Source: Aestuariivirga litoralis (GTDB taxonomy: Bacteria > Pseudomonadota > Alphaproteobacteria > Rhizobiales > Aestuariivirgaceae). Taken from it: 64,000 nucleotides of DNA. The notes below the pieces were generated by a model. That model searched no databases and was not told the origin of the DNA. It saw nothing but the letters and a program-made list of their open reading frames with translations. The DNA lies in assembly GCF_003234965.1 (NCBI RefSeq), contig NZ_QKVK01000001.1, positions 496,001-560,000 on the forward strand. Reading direction: 5' to 3'. The translations under genes were made by a program, and so were the position numbers. Shown here in pieces: positions 6,861-15,326 of the stretch. Position 1 is the first letter of the stretch, and each line of letters begins with the position of its first letter.

Positions 6861-9677
6861 ATGACAATGGATTCGACCCTTCGCACCGCCGTGGCGTCCG
6901 GCATGGGCGCCGTGATCGGCGGCGAACCCATGGAACCCGCGCATGCGCTGGCGGAACTCGCAGCACGGCCGCACCTGATCTGCCACTCGGCCTTCTTCAT
7001 CGAGCGCCTGGGCGTCGCCTCGCAGGCGCCACGCGCCGCCGTGCGGGCGGCGCGCGAGCAGCGGCATTTCGACGTGGCCGAACTCTTTGCCTTCGTCTGC
7101 CCGGCCCGCTTCGCCACGCCGACGCCGACGGGTTTCGCCCGGTCTCTCGCCATCGACGAAGGTGCCGATGACGAGGAGACGGTGCGCCTCATCGCCGAAG
7201 ATCTTCTGAATCGCCTTGCCAGCAAGCATTATCCGCTGCTGCGCGAGACGGCGGAGAACGCCACCTTCCTCGCCCGCGCCAAATGGCCCTGGGCCGAAAG
7301 CGTGATGCGTGCGCTGATGACGGCGAACCCGAAGATGGACATCGGCAGCTTCGCAACCGGCCTCAATGCCTGGGACAGGATCGAGGAATGGGAGGAGGAC
7401 GGCGGCCGCGCGCCGGGCCGGCAGGACGCGATCGCAGCGGAAGAGGCCCAGCGCTTCCTGCGCGAGGTGCTGGGATCGGACTCAGAGCAGCGCGCCTCGC
7501 AGGCGGCCTATGCCGGGGCCGCGACCTTCGCCTTCCAGCCGCGCCAATCAAAAGAGATCAACAATATTTTACTGGCGGAAGCCGGCACGGGACTGGGCAA
7601 GACGCTCGGCTATCTCGCGCCCTCGTATCTCTGGGCCAGGAAGAACAACGCTCCCGTGTGGGTCTCGACCTACACCAAGAACCTGCAGCGGCAGCTCGAC
7701 CAGGAGACCGCGCGCCTGATCGAGGACCCCGAGGAACGCCAGGGCAGGATCGTCATCCGCAAGGGCCGCGAGAACTATGTCTGCCTCCTCAACATGCAGG
7801 AGGTCTTCGGCAGGCTCACCTCGGCCAACCCGCGCACGGCACTGCTCGCCGCACTGATCTCGCGCTGGGCACGCTTCACGCGCGATGGCGACATGGTGGG
7901 CGGTGATTTCCCCTCCTGGATCCTGTCGCTGTTCAACGACCTCTCGCTCGATGGCGAGTCCCGCGGCGTCACCGCGCAGTCACTGGGCCTCACCGACCGG
8001 CGCGGCGAATGCATCTATTCCGCCTGCCCGCATTACCGCCGCTGCTTCATCGAGCGCTCGGTGCGGGCAGGCCGCAACGCCTCGATCGTCATCGCCAACC
8101 ATGCCCTCGTGCTGCACCAGGCCGCCGTCGACCACGCGCTCGGCATCGCCATCACCGAGGAGGAGGAGGCCGCCCCCGGCGGCATTCGCCGCATCGTCTT
8201 CGACGAGGGGCACCACCTGTTCGATGCCGCGGACTCCGCCTTCTCCGGCCACTTGACCGCGCTTGAGACCGCCGAGCTGCGCCGCTGGATCAGGGGACCC
8301 GAAGCCGAGCGCCGCCGCGGACGCGGATTGTCGGACCGCATCGGCGATCTTCTGGGCGAGGACGAGAACGGCGAGAAGCTGCTGCAGCAGGTGCTGCGCG
8401 CCGCCCTGGCGCTCCCCGGCCCCGGCTGGACACGGCGCGTGCAGGCAGGCCAGCCGGAGGGGCTGGCCGAGAATTTCCTCTCGCTCGTGCGCCAGCAGGT
8501 TCTGGCACGGGCCGAGCAGAATGCGGGCTCCGGCCACACCATCGAGACCGACTGCCTGCCGCTGATCGACGGCCTCGCCGATGCGGCGGAGGAACTGATG
8601 GGCGCGCTGCTGGACCTGAAGAAGCCCATGTCCGGCCTCGCCAATGCGCTGGCCAAGAAGCTGGACGAACAGGCCGAGGAGCTTTCCACCCACGACCGCG
8701 GCCGCATCGAGGCCGTGTCGCGCTCGCTGAAGCGGCGGGGCGAGCTGATGGTGGGCTCCTGGGTCGACATGCTGAAACGGCTGCTGGAGGAGAAGAACCC
8801 GCTCTTCGTCGAGTGGTTCGACATCGCCCAGGCCTTCGGCAAGGAACACGACGTCGGGCTCCACTCGCACTGGCTGGACCCGACGGAGCCCATGGCGCTC
8901 GCCGTGCTGCGCCAGGCGGACGGCATCGTCATCACCTCGGCCACGCTGAAGGACCGGCCGCCCGATGTGCCGGACGACTGGGCCAATGCCGAGATGCGCA
9001 CGGGTGCGGTGCACCTGCCCTACCCCGTGAAGCGCGAGAGCTGGGACTCGCCCTTCGACTATCCGGACGCAAGCCGCGTCATCGTGGTGACGGACATGAA
9101 CCGTGAGGACATGGACCAGGTGGCATCCGCCTATCGCGAGCTCTTCCTCGCTGCGGGCGGCGGGGGCCTCGGGCTCTTCACCGCCATCTCGCGGCTCCGC
9201 GCTGTGCACAAGCGGCTGGTGAAGCCCTTGGCCGATGCCGGCCTGCCGCTCTATGCCCAGCACGTGGACCCGATGGACACGGGGACACTGGTCGACATGT
9301 TCCGCGCCGAGCGCGATGCCTGCCTATTGGGCACCGACGCAGTGCGCGACGGGGTGGACGTGCCGGGCGACTCGCTGCGCCTCATCGTGCTCGACCGCGT
9401 GCCGTGGGGCACGCCGACCATTCTCGAGCGCGCCCGCAAGGAGGCCTTCGGCGGCAATGCGTACACTGACATGGTGGTGCGGCTGAGGCTCAGGCAGGCC
9501 TTCGGCCGGCTGATCCGCCGAGCCGGCGACAGGGGCCACTTCGTGGTGCTGGACCCGCGGCTCGCCTCGCGCTTCCTCACCGCCTTCCCGCCGGGCGTCA
9601 CGGTCTCGCGGCTGGGGCTGGTCGATGCGATCGAGGCGGTGCGTGCACAACTGGACAAGTCACGTTCCAGCACCTAA
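6861..9677 (+). CDS. DinG/XPD-type ATP-dependent DNA helicase
   Basis: This superfamily 2 helicase of 938 residues has Walker A AEAGTGLGKT near residue 240 and a DEGHH box near 446. A C-terminal block (LGTDAVRDGVDVPGDSLR, then GRLIRRAGDRGHFVVLD) fits DinG family motifs V-VI. Cysteines between the two motor halves (ENYVC, GECIYSACPHYRRC) could hold the [4Fe-4S] cluster of XPD/DinG enzymes, implying 5'-3' unwinding. The first about 110 residues resemble a worn-down DnaQ-like exonuclease domain (see findings). A small TerB-like gene follows 25 bases later and is probably co-transcribed. Confidence 0.88.
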   Translation: MTMDSTLRTAVASGMGAVIGGEPMEPAHALAELAARPHLICHSAFFIERLGVASQAPRAAVRAAREQRHFDVAELFAFVCPARFATPTPTGFARSLAIDEGADDEETVRLIAEDLLNRLASKHYPLLRETAENATFLARAKWPWAESVMRALMTANPKMDIGSFATGLNAWDRIEEWEEDGGRAPGRQDAIAAEEAQRFLREVLGSDSEQRASQAAYAGAATFAFQPRQSKEINNILLAEAGTGLGKTLGYLAPSYLWARKNNAPVWVSTYTKNLQRQLDQETARLIEDPEERQGRIVIRKGRENYVCLLNMQEVFGRLTSANPRTALLAALISRWARFTRDGDMVGGDFPSWILSLFNDLSLDGESRGVTAQSLGLTDRRGECIYSACPHYRRCFIERSVRAGRNASIVIANHALVLHQAAVDHALGIAITEEEEAAPGGIRRIVFDEGHHLFDAADSAFSGHLTALETAELRRWIRGPEAERRRGRGLSDRIGDLLGEDENGEKLLQQVLRAALALPGPGWTRRVQAGQPEGLAENFLSLVRQQVLARAEQNAGSGHTIETDCLPLIDGLADAAEELMGALLDLKKPMSGLANALAKKLDEQAEELSTHDRGRIEAVSRSLKRRGELMVGSWVDMLKRLLEEKNPLFVEWFDIAQAFGKEHDVGLHSHWLDPTEPMALAVLRQADGIVITSATLKDRPPDVPDDWANAEMRTGAVHLPYPVKRESWDSPFDYPDASRVIVVTDMNREDMDQVASAYRELFLAAGGGGLGLFTAISRLRAVHKRLVKPLADAGLPLYAQHVDPMDTGTLVDMFRAERDACLLGTDAVRDGVDVPGDSLRLIVLDRVPWGTPTILERARKEAFGGNAYTDMVVRLRLRQAFGRLIRRAGDRGHFVVLDPRLASRFLTAFPPGVTVSRLGLVDAIEAVRAQLDKSRSST

Positions 9678-9702
9678 CTGTCAGGGCCTCAGGAGGACCT
9701 CA

Positions 9703-10116
9703 ATGCCCGGCACGATCTCGACTGAACAGGCGCTCATCTACACCATGGTCACTATGTCCGGCGTGGAGGGCAAGGTGAACGCCATCGAACTGGCCGAGAT
9801 CCGCCAGCTGGTGCAGACGCTGCCGATCTTTGCCGACTTCGACGAGCACCGGCTGATGGGTGTCGCCCAGGAGGCAGGTGAAATCCTGCAGGATACGGAG
9901 GGCCTGAAAGCCATCCTCGGCCTGATCAAGGGTGCGCTCAAGCCGAAGCTGCGCGAGACGGCCTATGCGCTGGCGGTGGAAGTCGCCGCCTCCGACCTCG
10001 CGGTGGGCAAGGAGGAACTCCGCTTCCTCGCCATGCTGCGCGATGCACTGGGGCTGGACAAGCTGGTGACCGCGGCGCTCGAACGCTCGGCGATCGCCCG
10101 GTACCAGACGGAGTAG
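9703..10116 (+). CDS. TerB-like tellurite-resistance family protein
   Basis: This small, acidic, all-helical protein has 137 residues. Paired helical segments (SGVEGKVNAIELAEIRQL; AVEVAASDLAVGKEELRFL) carry the acidic positions typical of the TerB fold. The N-terminus is fixed by AGGAGG at 9691-9696, ideally placed before ATG 9703. TerB domains are widespread and often not linked to tellurite; no other ter gene is nearby. The helicase gene ends 25 bases upstream. A double-hairpin repeat begins 28 bases after the stop. Confidence 0.75.
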   Translation: MPGTISTEQALIYTMVTMSGVEGKVNAIELAEIRQLVQTLPIFADFDEHRLMGVAQEAGEILQDTEGLKAILGLIKGALKPKLRETAYALAVEVAASDLAVGKEELRFLAMLRDALGLDKLVTAALERSAIARYQTE

Positions 10117-10144
10117 GGTTCACCCATACCCCATCCCCACCACC

Positions 10145-10217
10145 ATCATCGCCGGGCTCGTCCCGGCGATCCTTTTGGTGGCCGCAAGAAGATGGCCGGG
10201 ACAAGCCCGGCCATGAT
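10145..10217. repeat. Double-hairpin intergenic repeat, copy B
   Basis: Arm 1 is ATCGCCGGG...CCCGGCGAT and arm 2 is ATGGCCGGG...CCCGGCCAT. The central segment ATCCTTTTGGTGGCCGCAAG is the reverse complement of that in copy E, so these two copies have opposite orientation. It lies between the convergent TerB and MATE genes. Confidence 0.88.
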
Positions 10218-10231
10218 GAAATTAAGACGAA

Positions 10232-10282
10232 CCTAACTTAGGAAAATATTTCTTGACGTTAATCCTACGATGTGCTAGGTAT
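10232..10282 (+). promoter_or_regulatory. Possible orphan promoter with adjoining palindrome
   Basis: TTGACG (10253-10258), a 17-base spacer and TAGGTA (10276-10281) form a sigma70-like pair in an AT-rich patch. The palindrome CCTAACTTAGG lies just upstream at 10232-10242. Nothing convincing is encoded downstream on this strand; transcription would run antisense into the 3' end of the MATE gene. The -10 box is a weak match, so this is tentative. Confidence 0.3.
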
Positions 10283-10319
10283 CAGGCTCGTGCCTGCTGC
10301 TGATTGACATCGTGAAGGA

Positions 10320-11675
10320 CTACCCAAACGCCCGGCGCTCCAGCGACGGCATGCGGGTGGCGAAGGTTACCCCGCGGGCGATGAAGAAGATGTTCAGCGC
10401 CGCCCAGAGCCCGTGGTTGCCGTAAGGCTGCTCCAGCAGCCACCATGCCAGCAGGAAGATGGCGAGCGACACGATCATCATGTTGCGCATATCCTTCGTC
10501 GCCATCGCGCCGGTGAAGATGCCGTCGAACTGGAAGCAGATGACGCCGAGCACGGGCGAGACCGCCACCCAGGGGAGATAGGTCCGTGCCATGTCCCGCA
10601 CCTCGGGGCTCAATGTCATCATGTCGATGATCGCCGGGCCGAAGACCCAGATGACGAGGGAGCAGAGGACCCCCAGCGCCATGGCCCAGATGCTGGTGAG
10701 CCGCACCGCCGCCCGGAAGCGCTCCCGGTTCCTGGCCCCCACCGACTGGCCGACGAGCGCTTCGGAGGCATAGGCGAAGCCGTCGATCAGGTAGGCGGAG
10801 ACCTCGAAGAGGTTGAGGAGGACGGCATTGGCCGCCACGATGACGTCCCCCGACCGCGCGCCGCGCGCCGTGAAGAAGGTGAAGGCGAAGACGAGGCAGA
10901 GCGTCCTGATCATCACGTCGCCGTTCATCAGCAGCGTTCGCTTGAAGCGGGCCGGATCGAGGATGCGCGGCCAGGAGATGTGGGCCCCCATGCCGCGCAG
11001 GATCGCCGCCGCCAGCACCAGCGCCAGGGTGACGGCGGACCATTCGGCAATGAGTGCTGCGAGGCCCACGCCGTCCGATGTCATGCCGAGGCCGAGGACG
11101 AAGAAGGCCGAGAGCGCCATATTGGTGAGGTTCAGGAACAGCTGCACCACGAAGGCCAGTTTCGCCCGCGACTGGCCGATGAACCAGCCCATGACGCAGT
11201 AATTGGCCAGCGCTGCCGGGGCGGCGAAGATGCGGTAATTGAAATAGGTCTCGGCATGGCTCCGCACCTGCGGCGAGCCGCCGATGAGGTTGAAGGCCGC
11301 CTCGCGGATCAGCGGCGACAGGATGATCAGGCCGATGCCGGCGGCGAGCCCGATCATCAGCGCACGGATGAGCACGGCGACGAGCTCGGTGCGGTCCCCT
11401 GCCCCCAGCGCCTGGGCGGAGAGGCCGCCGGTGGAGAGCCGGAGGAAGCCGAAACCCCAGAACAGGAAGGAGAAGACCAGCGCCCCCACGGCAATGGCCC
11501 CGATGTAATAGGGTTCCTTCAGCTGGCCGATGACGGCGGTGTTGACGACACCGATCAAGGGCTCCGAGACGTTGGAGAGCATGATCGGCACCGCCACCGC
11601 GAGGACCGAACGGTGCGTCACCTTTGCCTGTGGATCGAAGGACATGGGCTGCTGTTGCGTGTTCGGCGAAGCCAA
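10320..11675 (-). CDS. MATE-family efflux transporter (DinF-like)
   Basis: The 451-residue protein has about twelve hydrophobic segments in two repeats. It carries MATE landmarks: AVPIMLSNVSEPLIGVVNTA at the first helix, and a related VNTAVIGQL to GAIAVGALVF region. These pumps exchange Na+ or H+ for drugs and cationic compounds at the inner membrane. A TTG start at 11675 has GGGAGG 11 bases upstream; ATG 11645 would give 441 residues but has no ribosome binding site. Only 17 bases separate it from the divergent helicase start, so the promoters must overlap coding starts. Confidence 0.87.
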   Translation of the reverse strand: MASPNTQQQPMSFDPQAKVTHRSVLAVAVPIMLSNVSEPLIGVVNTAVIGQLKEPYYIGAIAVGALVFSFLFWGFGFLRLSTGGLSAQALGAGDRTELVAVLIRALMIGLAAGIGLIILSPLIREAAFNLIGGSPQVRSHAETYFNYRIFAAPAALANYCVMGWFIGQSRAKLAFVVQLFLNLTNMALSAFFVLGLGMTSDGVGLAALIAEWSAVTLALVLAAAILRGMGAHISWPRILDPARFKRTLLMNGDVMIRTLCLVFAFTFFTARGARSGDVIVAANAVLLNLFEVSAYLIDGFAYASEALVGQSVGARNRERFRAAVRLTSIWAMALGVLCSLVIWVFGPAIIDMMTLSPEVRDMARTYLPWVAVSPVLGVICFQFDGIFTGAMATKDMRNMMIVSLAIFLLAWWLLEQPYGNHGLWAALNIFFIARGVTFATRMPSLERRAFG

Positions 11676-11692
11676 GTCAAGCTGGGCCTCCC

Positions 11693-14161
11693 ATGAGCCT
11701 GCCGCAACGCTTCCTCGACTGGTTTTCGGCGCGTGGCTGGGCGCCGCGCGCGCACCAGCTGGCGGTGCTCGATCATGCGCAGGCCCGCGAGAGCGTTTTG
11801 CTGATCTCGCCCACCGGCGGCGGCAAGACGCTCGCGGGCTTCCTGCCGAGTCTCGCGGAGATCACCGAGCGGGGATCGGGTGAGGGCATCCACACGCTCT
11901 ACATCTCGCCCTTGAAGGCGCTGGCCGTCGACATCGCCCGCAACCTCGAGGCGCCCATCGCCGAGATGAAGCTGCCGGTGACGGTGGAGACGCGCACCGG
12001 CGACACGCCGCATTCCAAGCGCCAGCGGCAGCGGCAGAAGCCGCCGGACATCCTGATCACCACGCCCGAGCAGGTGTCGCTGCTGGTGGCGGACCCCCAT
12101 GCGGCGCATCTGCTGAAGGGCCTGCGCACCGTCATCCTCGACGAGCTGCACTCCATGGTGACTTCGAAGCGCGGCGTGCTGCTGTCGCTGGCCCTCACGC
12201 GCGTGCAGTCCCATGCGCCGGAGGCGATCCGCATCGGATTATCGGCGACGGTGGCGGACCCCGATGCGCTGCGGGCCTGGCTGGCGTCGACCGGCGCCGA
12301 GCCTGCGCCACTGGTATTGGGCAAGCCCGGTGCGAAGCCGGAGATCCGCATCCTCTCCTCCGTCGAGCGCGTGCCGTGGTCGGGGCATTCCTCGCTCTAT
12401 GCGATCCCGGAGGTCTATGAGGAGATCAAGCGGGCGAGGATGACGCTGATCTTCGTCAACACGCGCAGCCAGGCGGAGATGGTGTTCCAGGCCTTGTGGG
12501 AGGCGAATGACGACAATCTGCCGATCGCACTCCACCATGGCTCGCTGGATGTCGCACAGCGGCGCAAGGTCGAGGCGGCAATGGGCGAGGGCAAGCTGCG
12601 CGCCGTGGTCTGCACCTCCACCCTCGAACTCGGCATCGACTGGGGCGACGTCGACCTCGTGGTGCATGTGGGGGCGCCGAAGGGATCGAGCCGCCTGCTG
12701 CAGCGGATCGGGCGCTCGAACCACAAGCTGGACCTGCCGTCACAGGCGCTGCTGGTGCCGTCCAACCGCTTCGAGGTGCTGGAATGCACGGCGGCACTGC
12801 AGGCGGCGGAGGTGAATGCGCAGGACACCGAATACCCCATGGTGATGAAGCTCGACGTGCTGGCGCAGCACATCTTGGGCCGCGCCTGCGCCGGGCCGTT
12901 CCACCCGGATGAGCTGTTCGGCGAGGTGAGCAGTGCCTGGACCTATCGCAAGCTGACGCGGGTGGAGTTCGACAAGGCGGTCGATTACGTGGCGACCGGC
13001 GGCTATGCGCTCCGCGCCTATGAACGCTATGCCAAGCTGAAACTGCAGGCGGATGGCACGCTGCGGCTGGCGCATCCGCGGCTGGCCATGGCCTATCGGC
13101 TGAACATGGGCACCATCGTCGAGGACGAGATGCTGAAGGTCAGGCTCGCGCACGTGAAGCGCCGGCTGGGCAAGCGCGTGGTGGTGGGCGGGCGCGTGCT
13201 GGGCGAGGTGGAGGAATGGTTCGTCAGCCAGCTGACGGTCGGGCAGACCTTCGTGTTTGCCGGCGAGGTGCTGCGCTTCGAGGGGCTCGATGAGTTCGGG
13301 GCACTCGCCACGCGCTCCAATGACCGGGAACCGATGGTGCCCTCCTACCAGGGCGGCAAGTTTCCGCTGTCGACTTACCTTGCCGAGCGCGTGCGGCAGA
13401 TGCTGGCGGACCCGAAATCCTGGAAGGACCTGCCGCCGCAGGTGCGCGGGTGGCTCTCCCTGCAGCGCTTCCGCTCGGTGGTGCCGAAGGCCGGGCAGAT
13501 GCTGGTCGAGACCTTCCCGCGCGCCGACAAGCACTACATGGTGTGCTACCCCTTCGAAGGCAGGCTCGCGCACCAGACGCTGGGCATGCTGCTGACAAGG
13601 CGGCTGGAGCGCGCGGGGATGCAGCCCCTGGGCTTCGTCGCCTCGGAATATGCGCTGGTGATCTGGATGGTGCGCGATCTTTCTCTTGCGATCTCATCGA
13701 ACCGCATCGCGCTGGGGCGACTCTTCGACGAGGACATGATGGGCGACGACCTCGAGGCCTGGATGGCGGAATCGGCGCTGATGAAGCGGACCTTCCGCAA
13801 TGCCGCGATCATCGCGGGGCTGATTGAGCGCCGCCAGCCGGGCAAGGAGAAGACGGCGCGGCAGATGACGGTGAACACCGACCTGATCTATGACGTGCTG
13901 CGGACGCATGAGCCCGACCACCTGCTGCTGCGCGCGGCGTGGGACGATGCGGCGGAAGGGCTGATCGATGCCCATCGCCTCGGCGCCATGCTGAGGCGCA
14001 TCAAGGGCCAGATCCTGCACAAGGCGCTCGACACGGTGTCGCCGCTGTCGGTGCCCATCCTCTTGGATATCGGCCGCGAATCGGTTTACGGCGAAGGCCA
14101 TGATGCCCTTCTCGCCGAAGCCGCGAATGCCCTCATCGACGAGGCCATGCGGCTTGTCTAG
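11693..14161 (+). CDS. Ligase-associated DNA damage response DEXH-box helicase (Lhr-like)
   Basis: This is an Lhr-like superfamily 2 helicase of 822 residues. It has SPTGGGKT (Walker A, residue about 39), DELH (about 149), SATVADPDAL (motif III) and LLQRIGRSNH (motif VI). A helicase C domain and a long Lhr-type winged-helix/DUF tail follow. This subfamily normally sits beside a bacterial ATP-dependent DNA ligase, an exonuclease and the PdeM endonuclease as a repair cassette. Here PdeM follows directly, with an 8-base overlap, but ligase and exonuclease are not in the neighbourhood. ATG 11693 fits the usual N-terminus (SLPQRFLDWFSARGW). Confidence 0.92.
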   Translation: MSLPQRFLDWFSARGWAPRAHQLAVLDHAQARESVLLISPTGGGKTLAGFLPSLAEITERGSGEGIHTLYISPLKALAVDIARNLEAPIAEMKLPVTVETRTGDTPHSKRQRQRQKPPDILITTPEQVSLLVADPHAAHLLKGLRTVILDELHSMVTSKRGVLLSLALTRVQSHAPEAIRIGLSATVADPDALRAWLASTGAEPAPLVLGKPGAKPEIRILSSVERVPWSGHSSLYAIPEVYEEIKRARMTLIFVNTRSQAEMVFQALWEANDDNLPIALHHGSLDVAQRRKVEAAMGEGKLRAVVCTSTLELGIDWGDVDLVVHVGAPKGSSRLLQRIGRSNHKLDLPSQALLVPSNRFEVLECTAALQAAEVNAQDTEYPMVMKLDVLAQHILGRACAGPFHPDELFGEVSSAWTYRKLTRVEFDKAVDYVATGGYALRAYERYAKLKLQADGTLRLAHPRLAMAYRLNMGTIVEDEMLKVRLAHVKRRLGKRVVVGGRVLGEVEEWFVSQLTVGQTFVFAGEVLRFEGLDEFGALATRSNDREPMVPSYQGGKFPLSTYLAERVRQMLADPKSWKDLPPQVRGWLSLQRFRSVVPKAGQMLVETFPRADKHYMVCYPFEGRLAHQTLGMLLTRRLERAGMQPLGFVASEYALVIWMVRDLSLAISSNRIALGRLFDEDMMGDDLEAWMAESALMKRTFRNAAIIAGLIERRQPGKEKTARQMTVNTDLIYDVLRTHEPDHLLLRAAWDDAAEGLIDAHRLGAMLRRIKGQILHKALDTVSPLSVPILLDIGRESVYGEGHDALLAEAANALIDEAMRLV

Positions 14162-14831
14162 GTCCCACCGCATCACGCTGTCCGGGGTTGATTTCATTCC
14201 TGACCTGTCGGGCGCCCTCTTCGCGCCGGAGTTCAACGCACTCCTGGTGGCGGACCTGCACCTCGAAAAGGGCACGAGCCTCGCGCGGCGCGGCGTTCAC
14301 CTGCCGCCCTACGACACGCGCGAGTCGCTCCTGCAGCTGAAGGCGGCGGTGGAGAGCACGCGGCCACAGCGGCTGATTTTCCTCGGTGACAGCTTCCACG
14401 ACCAGGGCGCGCGGGAGCGGATCGATGCGTCCGACCTCGCGATGCTACGGGCCATCACGGCAAAGGTGGAGACGGTGTGGATCACCGGCAACCACGACCC
14501 GGCGCCACCGGAGGATGTCGGCGGCATGATCGTGGAGGAGATGGTGCTGGGGCCGGTGAGCCTGCGCCACCACCAGAAGGCGCTGCGCGACGGCGAGGCG
14601 GAGATCTCCGGCCACCTGCACCCCGCAGCGGCGATCCATGCGCGCGGCCACCGCATCCGCTGCCGCTGCTTCATCGCGGATGAGAAGCGGCTGATCATGC
14701 CGGCCTTCGGCAGCTATACGGGTGCGTTGAGCGTCAGGTCAGAGGCCTTCGAGGGGCTGTTCGGCGACTTCCATGTGTGGATGATCGGCGACAAGGCCGT
14801 GCACCGCTTTCCGGCAGCCCAGGTCAGGTAA
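14154..14831 (+). CDS. pdeM: Ligase-associated DNA damage response endonuclease PdeM
   Basis: This calcineurin-like metallophosphoesterase of 225 residues shows the metal-binding motifs in order: ADLHLEKG, GDSFHD, GNHDP and GHLHP. It belongs to the family found with the preceding helicase and is predicted to cleave DNA during repair. TTG 14154 is preferred: GAGG lies 9 bases upstream and it overlaps the helicase stop. An ATG at 14100 would add 18 residues encoded inside the helicase gene. The 3' end overlaps the convergent DUF3429 gene by 8 bases. Confidence 0.88.
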   Translation: MSRSHRITLSGVDFIPDLSGALFAPEFNALLVADLHLEKGTSLARRGVHLPPYDTRESLLQLKAAVESTRPQRLIFLGDSFHDQGARERIDASDLAMLRAITAKVETVWITGNHDPAPPEDVGGMIVEEMVLGPVSLRHHQKALRDGEAEISGHLHPAAAIHARGHRIRCRCFIADEKRLIMPAFGSYTGALSVRSEAFEGLFGDFHVWMIGDKAVHRFPAAQVR

Positions 14832-15288
14832 CGATCACCGCCAGCAGTGCGGCGATGAGCGAGACCACCGCGCCCGCGGTGAGGATCATGCGCAGCCGGC
14901 CGAACCAGGCGGGCAAGCGGCCGGCATCGGCGCTCATCACGTCCCACAGGCCCTGCATCAGGAAACCGGCGATCAGCAGTGCCAGGGCCGGGATGGGCGG
15001 CAGGAAGGCGGCCGCAAGCCCGGCAAGCGAGCCCAGCACGGAGGCCGAGAATTCCAGCGCCTGGCGGCCCTGGTCATAGGGCCCGATGGCGGTGCCCCAG
15101 CGAATGCCGCCGAGGAACGAGAGAATGATCGCAGCGTAGACGATGACGAGCTTCAGCCCCGTCTCGGCGGGGAGCAGCGGTAGGCTGGCCCATTGTGAGG
15201 CGGCACCGGCAAGAAACGGAATGAGGCCTGCGAGGCCGAGCCACAGGGCGGGTGCCGGAATCCTGCCGGAAAGGGAATGATCGTTCAT
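14824..15288 (-). CDS. DUF3429 inner-membrane protein
   Basis: The 154-residue protein has four to five predicted transmembrane helices. It carries the FLGGIRWGTAIG motif characteristic of DUF3429, a membrane family of unknown function common in proteobacteria. It is transcribed singly, 38 bases after the start side of the gap from the PodJ-like gene's 3' end, and both run on the minus strand. It overlaps pdeM convergently. Confidence 0.82.
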   Translation of the reverse strand: MNDHSLSGRIPAPALWLGLAGLIPFLAGAASQWASLPLLPAETGLKLVIVYAAIILSFLGGIRWGTAIGPYDQGRQALEFSASVLGSLAGLAAAFLPPIPALALLIAGFLMQGLWDVMSADAGRLPAWFGRLRMILTAGAVVSLIAALLAVIVT

Positions 15289-15326
15289 CCCCCCGTTTTG
15301 GCGCGGCGGCGGGCACGAGGCAAGGC

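Noticed and set aside
10312-10425. A 37-codon plus-strand frame downstream of the orphan promoter
   Set aside because: It lies antisense within the MATE gene, has no ribosome binding site, and its codons mirror the opposite strand.
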